DNA of 15,580 nt from an uncultured Xanthobacteraceae bacterium (GCA_955652195.1 CATPBC010000391.1:1-15580); one strand, 5' to 3'. Counted from the stretch's first letter, positions 1 through 7,421 are shown. Notes: generated by a model from the sequence alone, not told the origin. Numbers and translations: made by a program.

Positions 1-1
1 C

Positions 2-409
2 GGCTCCTTGATCACCTCACGCCTCGCGCTTGAGCAAGGCCGCGAAGTCTTCGCGGTGCCGGGCTCGCCGCTCGATCCGCGCGCGGAAGGCACCAACAGC
101 CTTATCAAGCAGGGCGCCACGCCGGTCACCGAAGCGGACGATATTATTTCCGTGCTGCGGCCGATCATGGGGACCGACCTTCCGGCGCGGGAACAGGACT
201 CCGAGGACGAAGAAAAGGCGGTGGAGGCGGATCCTCAGCCCGATGATCGGGCGCGCATCGTTGCCCTGTTAAGCCCGACGCCGGTTTCGATCGACGATTT
301 GATCCGGCTGTCGCGTACCTCGTCGCGCATCGTGCGAATGGTGCTGTTGGAATTGGAAATTGCCGGCCGAACCGAGCGCCACGGCGGCGGGCTGGTTTCT
401 ATCCTTTAG
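2..409 (+). CDS. dprA: DNA processing protein DprA (Smf), C-terminal part, 5' end outside window
   Basis: DprA binds single-stranded DNA and loads RecA onto it during uptake of transforming DNA. Only about the last 135 residues are present; the reading frame is open to the left edge. The first part ([21 protein letters not shown], then [15 protein letters not shown]) is the conserved end of the Rossmann-like DprA domain. After an acidic linker (about residues 60-78 of the fragment) comes a winged-helix domain ([20 protein letters not shown] to the end), as in DprA proteins that carry the DML1-like C-terminal domain. It ends in TAG at 407-409, ten bases before a large palindromic repeat. The family assignment is secure. 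Nothing can be said about its start or promoter. Confidence 0.93.
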   Translation, partial: GSLITSRLALEQGREVFAVPGSPLDPRAEGTNSLIKQGATPVTEADDIISVLRPIMGTDLPAREQDSEDEEKAVEADPQPDDRARIVALLSPTPVSIDDLIRLSRTSSRIVRMVLLELEIAGRTERHGGGLVSIL

Positions 410-417
410 CGCTTGCC

Positions 418-496
418 TCTAGTGTGGTGGATTTGAAGTTCCTACGATTAAGCGGCTGGCTCGGATAGGAACTTCAAATCCAAAAACCACACTAGA
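418..496. repeat. Palindromic intergenic repeat, copy A
   Basis: This is a long inverted repeat with arms 418-444 and 466-496 around a 21-base loop. The left arm reads CTAGTGT, nine bases (GGTGGATTT), GAAGTTC. The right arm is its reverse complement except for four extra A bases in the middle segment, so the spacing there is 13 instead of 9. It starts ten bases after the dprA stop and could end dprA transcripts, although no T-run follows. It belongs to the same family as copy B (509-585) and the fused arms at 10773-10814. Confidence 0.9.
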
Positions 497-508
497 ATCA
501 TAAATTTT

Positions 509-585
509 CTAGTGTCCCTTTGATTCCGAAGTTCGCATCAGAGGCGCGCCGCAAACACTTGCGAACTTCGGAATCGGGACACTAG
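509..585. repeat. Palindromic intergenic repeat, copy B
   Basis: This inverted repeat has arms 509-537 and 560-585. The right arm reads GAACTTC, nine bases, ACACTAG. The left arm is its complement with three extra T bases (CTAGTGT, 12 bases, GAAGTTC). The outer and inner seven-base blocks are identical to those of copy A, but the middle nine bases differ (CCCGATTCC against GGTGGATTT). The long arms of A and B face each other across the AT-rich stretch 496-508. Its last four bases, CTAG, contain the stop codon of the minus-strand small ORF 582-743. Confidence 0.9.
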
Positions 586-743
586 CGCTTGGCGTGCTGA
601 TCGGCTTCGAGGCGCGCCATTTCCAGAATCTGGCTCAGCGCCTCGAGCCCATTGCGGCGAGCCAGCTCGGCCAGTTCCTGCACGATCGAGGCGATGTATT
701 GCGCCGCCTTGTTCGGCGTTTCCTCGCTCGTTGGCGCGTCCAT
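582..743 (-). CDS. Small conserved-looking hypothetical protein, 53 residues
   Basis: I do not recognise a named family. The protein starts MDAPTSEETPNKAAQYIASI, continues with a helical stretch (VQELAELARRNGLEALSQIL) and ends EMARLEADQHAKR. It is predicted mostly alpha-helical and amphipathic, with no signal peptide, membrane segment or cysteine. The ATG at 743 is preceded by a fair ribosome-binding site (AGGGACGG, about three bases upstream). Regular helical spacing and GC-rich codons suggest a real gene, and short proteins of this look are annotated in Rhizobiales, but I cannot confirm homology from here. The TAG stop (584-582) is formed by the terminal CTAG of palindromic repeat B, so an older C-terminus may have been replaced. 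It lies opposite in direction to dprA and topA. Confidence 0.62.
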   Translation of the reverse strand: MDAPTSEETPNKAAQYIASIVQELAELARRNGLEALSQILEMARLEADQHAKR

Positions 744-1019
744 TTCCGTCCCTACGCTTAAATTAGCGCCGTCTATTAGATATTAGGCCCTGTGATCGCT
801 ATACTTCGACGTTATGATTGGCAACTACACAACCGACGCGTGTACTCAGGTGTAGCGCGCCGCCGCCCTGATTACTCCCCAATGCAGCAGTAGTTGCGCG
901 GCGCTTTCCACCGGTAACGATTTGACAGGCAGGGATGCATTACCCATGTTCGCGGCGGCCTGCAAAGCTGCCAGTTGCGCGTAAAATAGGTAATAGGCCA
1001 CAAAAATCATTGGGTTATC
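744..1019. other. Intergenic region between the small ORF and topA
   Basis: This 276-base divergent gap should carry the promoters of the minus-strand small gene and of topA. The first part is unusually AT-rich for the window (CTTAAATTAG, TATTAGATATTAGG). I see no clear operator. A minus-strand frame from ATG 1010 to TGA 846 encodes 54 residues beginning MIFVAYYLFYAQLAALQAAA, but it has no visible ribosome-binding site and I do not call it a gene. Confidence 0.5.
922..950 (+). promoter_or_regulatory. Possible topA promoter
   Basis: A perfect TTGACA stands at 922-927. At 17-base spacing the -10 position holds CATGTT (945-950), which matches TATAAT at only three of six positions. The start would then lie about 60 bases before the topA ATG. 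The -35 box is convincing, the -10 box is not. Confidence 0.3.
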
Positions 1020-3686
1020 ATGGATCTTGTACTGGTGGAGTCGCCCGCCAAGGCGAAAACGATCAATAAATATCTGGGTAAGGGCTACGAAGTTCTGGCC
1101 TCGTTTGGCCATGTCCGTGACCTGCCGGCCAAGAGCGGTTCGGTCGATCCCGATGCCGATTTCCACATGTTGTGGGAGGTCGATCCCAAGGCGCAGAAAC
1201 GCCTCAACGACATCGCCCGCGCGGTCAAGGGTGCCGACAAGCTGATCCTGGCGACCGACCCCGATCGCGAGGGCGAGGCGATCTCCTGGCACGTCTTGCA
1301 GGTGCTCAAGGAGAAGAAGGCGCTCACATCGCAGCCGATCGAGCGGGTGGTCTTCAACGCCATCACCAAGCAGGCGGTGACGGAGGCGATGGCGCATCCG
1401 CGCAAGATCGATCAGGCCCTGGTCGACGCCTATTTGGCGCGCCGCGCGCTGGACTATCTCGTCGGCTTCACGCTGTCCCCGGTGCTGTGGCGCAAGCTGC
1501 CGGGAGCGCGTTCGGCCGGCCGCGTGCAGTCGGTCGCGCTGCGGCTCGTCGCTGACCGCGAGCTTGAAATCGAGAAATTCGTTCGTCAGGAATATTGGTC
1601 GCTGGTCGCGACGCTGGCGACGCCGCGCGACGAAACGTTCGAAGCGCGGCTGGTCGGCGCCGACGGCAAGAAGCTCCAGCGTTTGGACATCGGCTCCGGA
1701 GCGGAGGCCGAAGCGTTCAAGCAAGCCCTTGAAACCGCCGTCTTCACCGTCGGCTCCGTCGAAGCCAAGCCGCTTAAGCGCCATCCCTACCCGCCGTTCA
1801 CCACGTCCACGTTGCAACAGGAAGCAAGCCGCAAGCTAGGCTTTGCGCCAGCGCATACGATGCGCGTGGCACAGCGGCTCTATGAAGGCGTCGACATTGG
1901 CGGCGAAACCATTGGCTTGATCACTTACATGCGAACCGATGGCGTCGAGATGGCTGAGGAAGCGATCGTCGCAATCAGGCGCGCTATCGAAACCGATTAC
2001 GGCCGCAACTACGTTCCCTCGGCGCCGCGCCGCTATCAGACCAAGACCAAGAATGCGCAGGAAGCGCATGAGGCCATTCGTCCGACCGATGTTGCCCGCA
2101 GTCCGCAAGATGCCAAGCGCTTTCTCGACCAGGATCAGGCCAAGCTTTACGAATTGATCTGGCTGCGCAGCGTTGCCAGCCAGATGGAATCCGCCGAGCT
2201 GGAGCGCACTACGGCTGAAATCGATGCCAATGTCGCGGGGCGCCGGCTCGAATTGCGCGCCACCGGCACAGTCGTGAAGTTCGACGGCTTCCTTACGCTC
2301 TATCAGGAGGGCCGCGACGAAGATCCCGAAGACGAGGAGGCGCGGCGGCTGCCGCAAATGGCGGCCGGCGAGCGGCTCGCCAAGAAGGCGATCGCATCCG
2401 ACCAACATTTTACCGAGCCGCCACCGCGCTATTCCGAAGCTTCGCTAGTCAAGCGCCTGGAAGAGCTCGGCATCGGCCGGCCGTCGACCTACGCGTCGAT
2501 CTTGCAGGTGCTCAGGGACCGCAAATATGTCCGGCTCGACAAGCGCCGGCTTTATCCGGAGGATCGCGGCCGCATCGTCGTCGCCTTCCTGGAAAGCTTT
2601 TTCGCCAAATACGTCGAATACGATTTCACGGCGCGTCTCGAAGAGCAGCTCGACCTGATTGCGGAACGTGAAATCAACTGGCGCGAAGTGTTGCGCGACT
2701 TTTGGCGCGATTTCATCGTCGCGATCGACGAGACCAAAGACTTGAAGATGTCCAAGGTGATCGACGCGCTGGACGACCTATTGGCGCCGCATTTGTTTCC
2801 GCCGCGGGCGGACGGCAGCGATCCGCGGCAGTGCCCGACCTGCGGCAACGGCCGTCTGTCGCTCAAGCTGAGCAAATTCGGCGCCTTCATCGGCTGCTCG
2901 AATTATCCCGAATGCCGCTACACGCGCCCGCTAACGATCCCCGCCGACGGCTCGGCTGAGATCGGCACTAAAGTTATCGGCTTAGATCCGGAAAGCGGCT
3001 TGGAAGTAACGCTGCGCAGCGGCCGGTTCGGGCCGTATTTGCAGCTTGGCGAAGCGGTCAATGGCGAGAAGCCGCGGCGCGCCGGCCTGCCGAAAGGAAC
3101 CGCGCCCGATCAGATCGATCTGCAGCGCGCACTCGCTTTGCTTTCACTGCCGCGAGAGGTTGGCCGGCACCCTGAGGACGGCGAGCCGATCCGCGCCGGC
3201 ATCGGCCGGTTCGGGCCTTACGTTCAGCACGGCAAGACCTACGCCAATCTCGAATCTCCGGAGGAAGTCTTTGCCATCGGCCTTAATCGCGCTGTGACGC
3301 TCATCGCCGAGAAACGCGCCAAGGGTCCGCGCGGACGACGCTTTGGCGCCGATCCCGGCCGGCCGCTCGGCGATCATCCGGTCAAGGGCGGCGCGGTTGT
3401 GGCGAAGAATGGCCGCTACGGCCCCTATGTCAGCCACGAAGGCGTGAACGCAACGCTGCCGGCGGACAAGACGCCGGACACAGTCACGCTTGATGAAGCG
3501 GTGGCGCTCATCGACGCCAGGGCGGAGCGTAATCCGCCATCCCCGCACGCACGGCCGCGCCGGGCCAAGCGACCATCTCCGGGCACCGCGCGGCATATCA
3601 AAGCATCGTCGAAACGACCGGGCGGAGCCGCCGCAAAGCGACGTCCCCCACATACTCCACGCAAGACGACGCAAGCTGCCGAATAA
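1020..3686 (+). CDS. topA: DNA topoisomerase I (type IA)
   Basis: TopA relaxes negatively supercoiled DNA through a transient 5'-phosphotyrosine break. The 888-residue protein has the expected order of parts. The N-terminal Toprim domain starts VLVESPAKAKTINKYLG (Glu7) and carries the acidic metal motif TDPDREGEA (Asp80, Asp82, Glu84). RSAGRVQSVALRLV follows (about 164-177), and the active-site motif ITYMRTDG places the catalytic tyrosine at 303 and its partner arginine at 305. A four-cysteine zinc ribbon (CPTCGNG ... CSNYPEC) lies at about 605-630, followed by three C-terminal repeats centred on GRFGPY or GRYGPY (near 668, 729 and 798). The last 50 residues form a lysine-, arginine- and proline-rich tail that probably binds DNA. 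The ATG start fits the family's first residues, although the ribosome-binding site is weak. rnr follows in the same direction. Confidence 0.97.
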   Translation: MDLVLVESPAKAKTINKYLGKGYEVLASFGHVRDLPAKSGSVDPDADFHMLWEVDPKAQKRLNDIARAVKGADKLILATDPDREGEAISWHVLQVLKEKKALTSQPIERVVFNAITKQAVTEAMAHPRKIDQALVDAYLARRALDYLVGFTLSPVLWRKLPGARSAGRVQSVALRLVADRELEIEKFVRQEYWSLVATLATPRDETFEARLVGADGKKLQRLDIGSGAEAEAFKQALETAVFTVGSVEAKPLKRHPYPPFTTSTLQQEASRKLGFAPAHTMRVAQRLYEGVDIGGETIGLITYMRTDGVEMAEEAIVAIRRAIETDYGRNYVPSAPRRYQTKTKNAQEAHEAIRPTDVARSPQDAKRFLDQDQAKLYELIWLRSVASQMESAELERTTAEIDANVAGRRLELRATGTVVKFDGFLTLYQEGRDEDPEDEEARRLPQMAAGERLAKKAIASDQHFTEPPPRYSEASLVKRLEELGIGRPSTYASILQVLRDRKYVRLDKRRLYPEDRGRIVVAFLESFFAKYVEYDFTARLEEQLDLIAEREINWREVLRDFWRDFIVAIDETKDLKMSKVIDALDDLLAPHLFPPRADGSDPRQCPTCGNGRLSLKLSKFGAFIGCSNYPECRYTRPLTIPADGSAEIGTKVIGLDPESGLEVTLRSGRFGPYLQLGEAVNGEKPRRAGLPKGTAPDQIDLQRALALLSLPREVGRHPEDGEPIRAGIGRFGPYVQHGKTYANLESPEEVFAIGLNRAVTLIAEKRAKGPRGRRFGADPGRPLGDHPVKGGAVVAKNGRYGPYVSHEGVNATLPADKTPDTVTLDEAVALIDARAERNPPSPHARPRRAKRPSPGTARHIKASSKRPGGAAAKRRPPHTPRKTTQAAE

Positions 3687-3713
3687 TTGTCTTGCCGTTA
3701 TTTGTCTTGCCGT
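3687..3713 (+). repeat. Short direct repeat after topA
   Basis: The 12-mer TTGTCTTGCCGT occurs at 3687-3698 and again at 3702-3713, directly after the topA TAA. It looks like a slippage duplication with a 15-base period. Each copy begins with a TTG, so the duplication adds in-frame but unlikely starts upstream of rnr. Confidence 0.8.
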
Positions 3714-3747
3714 GGGCCGAAGGCCGGACGGCCAGAAACTGGCCCAC
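3712..3747 (+). promoter_or_regulatory. Hairpin in the rnr leader
   Basis: GTGGGCC (3712-3718) and GGCCCAC (3741-3747) form a perfect seven-base stem. The 22-base loop contains a second small pairing, GGCC with GGCC. The structure ends eight bases before the preferred rnr ATG at 3756, so it could occlude ribosome binding or slow transcription between topA and rnr. No T-run follows, so it is not a classical terminator. Confidence 0.45.
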
Positions 3748-3755
3748 GAGAGTCC

Positions 3756-6008
3756 ATGAGACGCCTGCCCTCACGCGAGGAACTTGTCGACTTTATCCGC
3801 CAACACAGCGGCAAAGTCGGCGTCCGTGAGATTGCGCGCGCCTTTGGGGCGAAGAATGCCGACCGCGCCGCACTCAAGCGCATGCTGCGCGAATTGGCCG
3901 ATGAAGGCCGCATAGATCGGCAGCGCAAACGACTGCATCACGCCGGCACTTTGCCGCCGGTCGTCCTCGCCGACATTACCGGCCGCGACAGCGATGGCGA
4001 ACTGCTGGCGCGGCCGACCGAGTGGGACGAAGAGGCCCACGGCGCGCCCCCCGTCATCCATATCGTCACGCCGCGCCGCGCCCGCCCGAACGAAATTGCC
4101 GGCGTCGGCGACCGCGCGCTCATTCGCATCGAACGGACCGCGCACGAGGAAACGAGCGGGCGGGTCATCAAGCTCATCGACCGAGCGAAGCATCGCGCGC
4201 TCGGGATCTTTCGCGGCCTCGCCGGCGGCAGCGGCCGCCTCGTCCCGATCGACAAAAAACAGCTCGGCCGCGAACTTGCGATCGCCGCGGACGCCACCGC
4301 AGGCGCCGTTGATGGCGATCTGGTCGCGGTCGAGGTGGCGCGGCAAGGACGATTAGGCCTGCCGGCGGGCCGGGTCGTCGAGCGGCTCGGCTCGCTCAAG
4401 ACCGAGCGTGCTGTCAGCCTGATCGCCATCCATGCGCACGAAATTCCGCATGTTTTCACGTCTGCCGTTTTGGCCGAAGCCGAGGCGGCACGCGCCCCCT
4501 CCCCGGCGGATCGCGAGTACTCGCGCGAAGACTGGCGTGACGTGCCCTTCGTCACCATCGATCCGCCCGACGCCAAGGATCATGACGACGCGGTGCATGC
4601 GAAGCCCGATCCCGATCCGCGCAATGCGGGCGGCCACATTGTCAGCGTGGCAATCGCCGACGTCGCGCATTATGTGCGGCCGGATTCGCAGCTCGATCGC
4701 GAGGCAGTGCGACGCGGCAACTCGGTCTATTTCCCGGATCGCGTCGTGGCGATGCTGCCAGAGCGCATTTCCAACGATCTATGCTCGTTGCGGCCGAATG
4801 TGAATCGAGCAGCGCTCGCGGTGTGCATGGTGATCGGCGCCGATGGCCGCAAGCGCTCCCATAGCTTTCATCGCGTATTGATCCGTTCGGCGGCACGGCT
4901 GAGTTACGAGCAGGCGCAGCTTGCCGTCTCGGGCCGTACCGACGAGATCACCGAACCGATTGTCGGTAAAATTCTCGAGCCGCTTTACGCCGCCTATCGG
5001 GCGGTGCTGCGCGCCCGCGAGCAACGCGGCCCGCTCGATCTCGAAATTCCCGAACGCAAGATCGTCCTCAAATCGGACGGTACCGTCGATCGCGTGATCA
5101 TGCCGCCGCGGCTAGAGTCGCACCGCTTGATCGAGGAATTCATGATCCTCGCCAATGTCGCGGCCGCGGAAACCTGCGAGCGCGCCAAGGTACCGCTGAT
5201 TTATCGCGTACACGACGAGCCGTCGCCGGAAAAGCTCAACGCCTTGCGCGAGTTTCTCGTCACCCTCGACATATCATTGCCGAAAGGCGGAACGCTTCGC
5301 CCCGACGGTTTCAATCGCATCTTGGCGCGAGTCAAAGGCCGCGATATCGAACGGCTGGTCAATGAAGTGGTCCTACGCACGCAGGCGCAGGCCGAATATT
5401 CGTCGCAGAATTTCGGACATTTCGGCCTCAATCTGCGCCGCTACGCCCATTTCACCTCGCCGATCCGCCGCTATGCCGACCTCATCGTGCATCGCGCGCT
5501 GATCCGCGCGATCAAGCTCGGCAGCGATGGACTGCCGGATGGTATTGATACGCGCGTGCTTGCCGAGATTGCCGCAGGCATTTCCGCCACCGAACGCCGC
5601 GCCATGAAGGCCGAACGCGAAACCACCGATCGGCTGATTGCCCATTTTCTGGCCGACCGCGTCGGCGCAATTTTCGACGGGCACATTTCCGGCGTCACGC
5701 GCGCGGGGCTTTTTGTCGAGCTCGACGAAACCGGCGCGGACGGGTTTATCCCGGCGCGCAACATCGGCGAGGAGTATTTCCGGTTTCAGGAGGCGGCTCG
5801 CGCCTTCGTCGGCCGCTCGGCAACGCATCGTCTCGGCGATCCAGTCACGGTCGAGTTGGTCGAGGCGGCGCCGGTCGCCGGCGCCCTGCGCTTCCGGCTG
5901 GTCAATCAGCAGGCGAGCCGCCGCGACGGCGCCGCAAAACGCTCTGGACATCCGCCGCGCCAAGCGGCGAAATCCGGACGCGGTCGACAATCCCGCTCCC
6001 GCCGCTAA
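3756..6008 (+). CDS. rnr: Ribonuclease R
   Basis: RNase R is a processive 3'-5' exoribonuclease that degrades structured RNA and takes part in rRNA and mRNA quality control. From ATG 3756 the protein has 750 residues. The N-terminal helix-turn-helix region (REELVDFIRQHSGKVGVREI, about residues 6-25, continuing to about 65) is followed by cold-shock/OB domains. The RNB catalytic domain begins near 265 with TIDPPDAKDHDDA; Asp269, Asp275, Asp277 and Asp278 have the family's metal-ligand spacing. HFTSPIRRYADLIVHRAL is the conserved RNB end. An S1 domain (FDGHISGVTRAGLFVELDET, from about 640) and a basic tail rich in Arg, Lys and Ser complete it. The frame is open back to TTG 3687, but the upstream residues do not resemble the family, so I prefer the ATG. 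A hairpin lies just before it. The NUDIX gene begins 11 bases after the stop, so co-transcription is likely. Confidence 0.96.
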   Translation: MRRLPSREELVDFIRQHSGKVGVREIARAFGAKNADRAALKRMLRELADEGRIDRQRKRLHHAGTLPPVVLADITGRDSDGELLARPTEWDEEAHGAPPVIHIVTPRRARPNEIAGVGDRALIRIERTAHEETSGRVIKLIDRAKHRALGIFRGLAGGSGRLVPIDKKQLGRELAIAADATAGAVDGDLVAVEVARQGRLGLPAGRVVERLGSLKTERAVSLIAIHAHEIPHVFTSAVLAEAEAARAPSPADREYSREDWRDVPFVTIDPPDAKDHDDAVHAKPDPDPRNAGGHIVSVAIADVAHYVRPDSQLDREAVRRGNSVYFPDRVVAMLPERISNDLCSLRPNVNRAALAVCMVIGADGRKRSHSFHRVLIRSAARLSYEQAQLAVSGRTDEITEPIVGKILEPLYAAYRAVLRAREQRGPLDLEIPERKIVLKSDGTVDRVIMPPRLESHRLIEEFMILANVAAAETCERAKVPLIYRVHDEPSPEKLNALREFLVTLDISLPKGGTLRPDGFNRILARVKGRDIERLVNEVVLRTQAQAEYSSQNFGHFGLNLRRYAHFTSPIRRYADLIVHRALIRAIKLGSDGLPDGIDTRVLAEIAAGISATERRAMKAERETTDRLIAHFLADRVGAIFDGHISGVTRAGLFVELDETGADGFIPARNIGEEYFRFQEAARAFVGRSATHRLGDPVTVELVEAAPVAGALRFRLVNQQASRRDGAAKRSGHPPRQAAKSGRGRQSRSRR

Positions 6009-6019
6009 ATAGATCTCCT

Positions 6020-6799
6020 ATGGACGACGATTTAAGCGTGATCACTGGCGGCAGCGCGGCCGATCGCGCCGAGCGGCTCACGCGCAGCATGCGCGACCAG
6101 TCTTTTCCCAATGTCAAACCGCGGGATTCGGCGACGCTGATCTTGGTCGACCACGCCGCAAAAGTGCCGAAGGTCCTGTTAGGGCGCCGCCATGAGCGTC
6201 ACCGCTTCCTGCCGGGTAAGTTCGTATTTCCCGGCGGCCGCATTGAACGCGCCGATCGCCTGATGGCGGTCGCGGCGGCACTGCACGAGCATCACGCCAC
6301 CAAGCTGATGCAACGTGTGCGGCGGCCGAGCATTGCCAAGGCCGCAGCCTTTGCGCTCGCTGCGGTGCGTGAAACTTACGAAGAAACCGGGATCATGCTC
6401 GGCACACGTGCGAGCGGGCCCATGCGCGAACCCATGCGCGTGCCACCGGGGCCCTGGGAGGCCTTTGCCCGCGCGGGCATCGCGCCCGATCTGAGCGCCG
6501 TCCATTTTATCGCGCGCGCCATTACGCCGCCGCGGCGGCCGCTGCGCTTCGACAGCCGTTTCTTCACCGCCGACGTTGCGGCAATCGCGCGCCGCGACGA
6601 GGGCTTCGTCGGCCCCGACAAGGAGCTCGTCGAACTGGTCTGGCTCCCTATTACCGAAGCGCGGCGGCTCGACATGCCAGGTATCACCGCCGTCGTGCTC
6701 GAAGAACTACAGGACCGGATCGCGGCCGGGATGAGCCACAAACATCCGGTGCCGCTCTACCGCATGCTGCACAAGCGCTTTGTGCGGGAAATTCTTTGA
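6020..6799 (+). CDS. NUDIX hydrolase, NUDT19-like split Nudix box
   Basis: NUDIX enzymes cleave nucleoside diphosphates linked to another group. This 259-residue protein has KFVFPGG at 67-73 and the catalytic helix RETYEETG at 117-124, where Glu118, Glu121 and Glu122 supply metal ligands. In a standard box (GX5EX7REUXEEXGU) these halves are contiguous; here about 30 extra residues separate them. A similar separation is known in the NUDT7/NUDT19-type CoA diphosphatases, so CoA or acyl-CoA derivatives are possible substrates, but this is inference. There is no signal peptide or membrane segment. ATG 6020 is 11 bases after the rnr stop; an internal ATG at 6089 ([17 protein letters not shown]) is an alternative that would remove a poorly conserved-looking N-terminus. 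It probably shares a transcript with rnr. Confidence 0.88.
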   Translation: MDDDLSVITGGSAADRAERLTRSMRDQSFPNVKPRDSATLILVDHAAKVPKVLLGRRHERHRFLPGKFVFPGGRIERADRLMAVAAALHEHHATKLMQRVRRPSIAKAAAFALAAVRETYEETGIMLGTRASGPMREPMRVPPGPWEAFARAGIAPDLSAVHFIARAITPPRRPLRFDSRFFTADVAAIARRDEGFVGPDKELVELVWLPITEARRLDMPGITAVVLEELQDRIAAGMSHKHPVPLYRMLHKRFVREIL

Positions 6800-6839
6800 A
6801 AGCCGGCTGCGATCCGATGTTTTCTCAAGAACGGCTTTC

Positions 6840-6867
6840 TTGACAATCGCTGCTTGCAGACTAGCTT
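6840..6867 (+). promoter_or_regulatory. Possible rpmG promoter
   Basis: TTGACA at 6840-6845 is followed after 16 bases by TAGCTT (6862-6867), a weak -10 that keeps the first two bases and the last. This would start transcription about 40 bases before the rpmG ATG, in the 112-base gap after the NUDIX gene. A strong private promoter would suit a ribosomal protein gene. Confidence 0.4.
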
Positions 6868-6911
6868 GCGCCCAACGTCGCAATCCCGAGGTTCGCATTT
6901 TCGAGGTTCAG

Positions 6912-7079
6912 ATGGCCAAGACCACGACAATCAAAGTCAAACTCGTATCCAGCGCAGATACTGGGTTTTATTACGTGACGCGGAAGAATTCGCGCACCAT
7001 GACCGACAAATTGGTGAAGAAGAAATACGACCCGGTCGCCAAGAAACACGTCGAATTCCGCGAATCCAAGATTAAATAG
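6912..7079 (+). CDS. rpmG: 50S ribosomal protein L33 (cysteine-free form)
   Basis: L33 is a small protein of the large ribosomal subunit near the E site. The 55-residue product ([18 protein letters not shown] ... [10 protein letters not shown]) matches the family over its whole length, including the internal [10 protein letters not shown] and KKYDPV. It has no cysteine, so it is the zinc-independent form. The ATG at 6912 follows GAGG at 6903-6906 with good spacing. The frame is open upstream to 6780, overlapping the NUDIX gene, but that extension is not part of L33. A large palindromic repeat begins 22 bases after the stop. Confidence 0.97.
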   Translation: MAKTTTIKVKLVSSADTGFYYVTRKNSRTMTDKLVKKKYDPVAKKHVEFRESKIK

Positions 7080-7101
7080 AGCGCGTAAAGACGGTTTTGA
7101 T

Positions 7102-7191
7102 CGTCATGCCCGGCCTTGTGCCGGGCATCCACGTTTTAAGGCAGGTACCAAGTCACAAACGTGGATGGCCGCGACGAGCCCGGCCATGACG
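7102..7191. repeat. Large palindromic intergenic repeat of Rhizobiales type
   Basis: The left arm (7102-7137, starting CGTCATGCCCGG and ending CATCCACGTTTT) pairs with the right arm (7157-7191, AAACGTGGATGG ... CCATGACG), with some mismatches in the middle. Each arm is itself partly palindromic (GCCCGG ... CCGGGC), giving a cruciform-like structure. This sequence type is widespread between genes in Bradyrhizobium-like genomes. Its place just after rpmG means it may also stabilise or end that transcript. Confidence 0.85.
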
Positions 7192-7325
7192 CGACGCGGA
7201 TCATCGCAAAGAACGGTGGCCGGCCGGGAACGGTGTCATGAGGAGGCCACTCGCACCGCCCCGTGCCGGCCGAACCCCACGGACCCAGGAGATGCGGCGG
7301 ACCTGAGCATTCCGCAGGGTTATCA

Positions 7326-7421
7326 ATGTATTCGCAAGAGTTTTTCGCGCGATTTCTTCGCGTCGCCGGACTCGCTGCAATAGCCCCATTGATCAGCGAG
7401 AAGGCCGTGTCGGAAAGCTAA
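7326..7421 (+). CDS. Possible 31-residue peptide
   Basis: ATG 7326 to TAA 7421 encodes MYSQEFFARFLRVAGLAAIA followed by PLISEKAVSES. The middle is hydrophobic or amphipathic and could lie at a membrane. AGGG stands about eight bases before the ATG. There is no recognisable family, and an ORF of this length is expected by chance, so this is a weak call. Confidence 0.2.
   Translation: MYSQEFFARFLRVAGLAAIAPLISEKAVSES

Noticed and set aside
418..585. CRISPR array or tRNA-like structure
   Set aside because: The repeats are inverted and not regularly spaced direct repeats, and no cloverleaf or cas gene is present.
846..1817. 323-residue minus-strand ORF
   Set aside because: Most of it lies antisense to topA in a GC-rich frame; topA has full motif support. 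Only the last part, outside topA, was considered separately.
3144..6008. Several long minus-strand frames antisense to topA and rnr (for example 3144-3674, 3771-4346, 5373-5990)
   Set aside because: They are antisense shadows of strongly supported genes, have Arg-rich or arbitrary composition and no recognisable motif.
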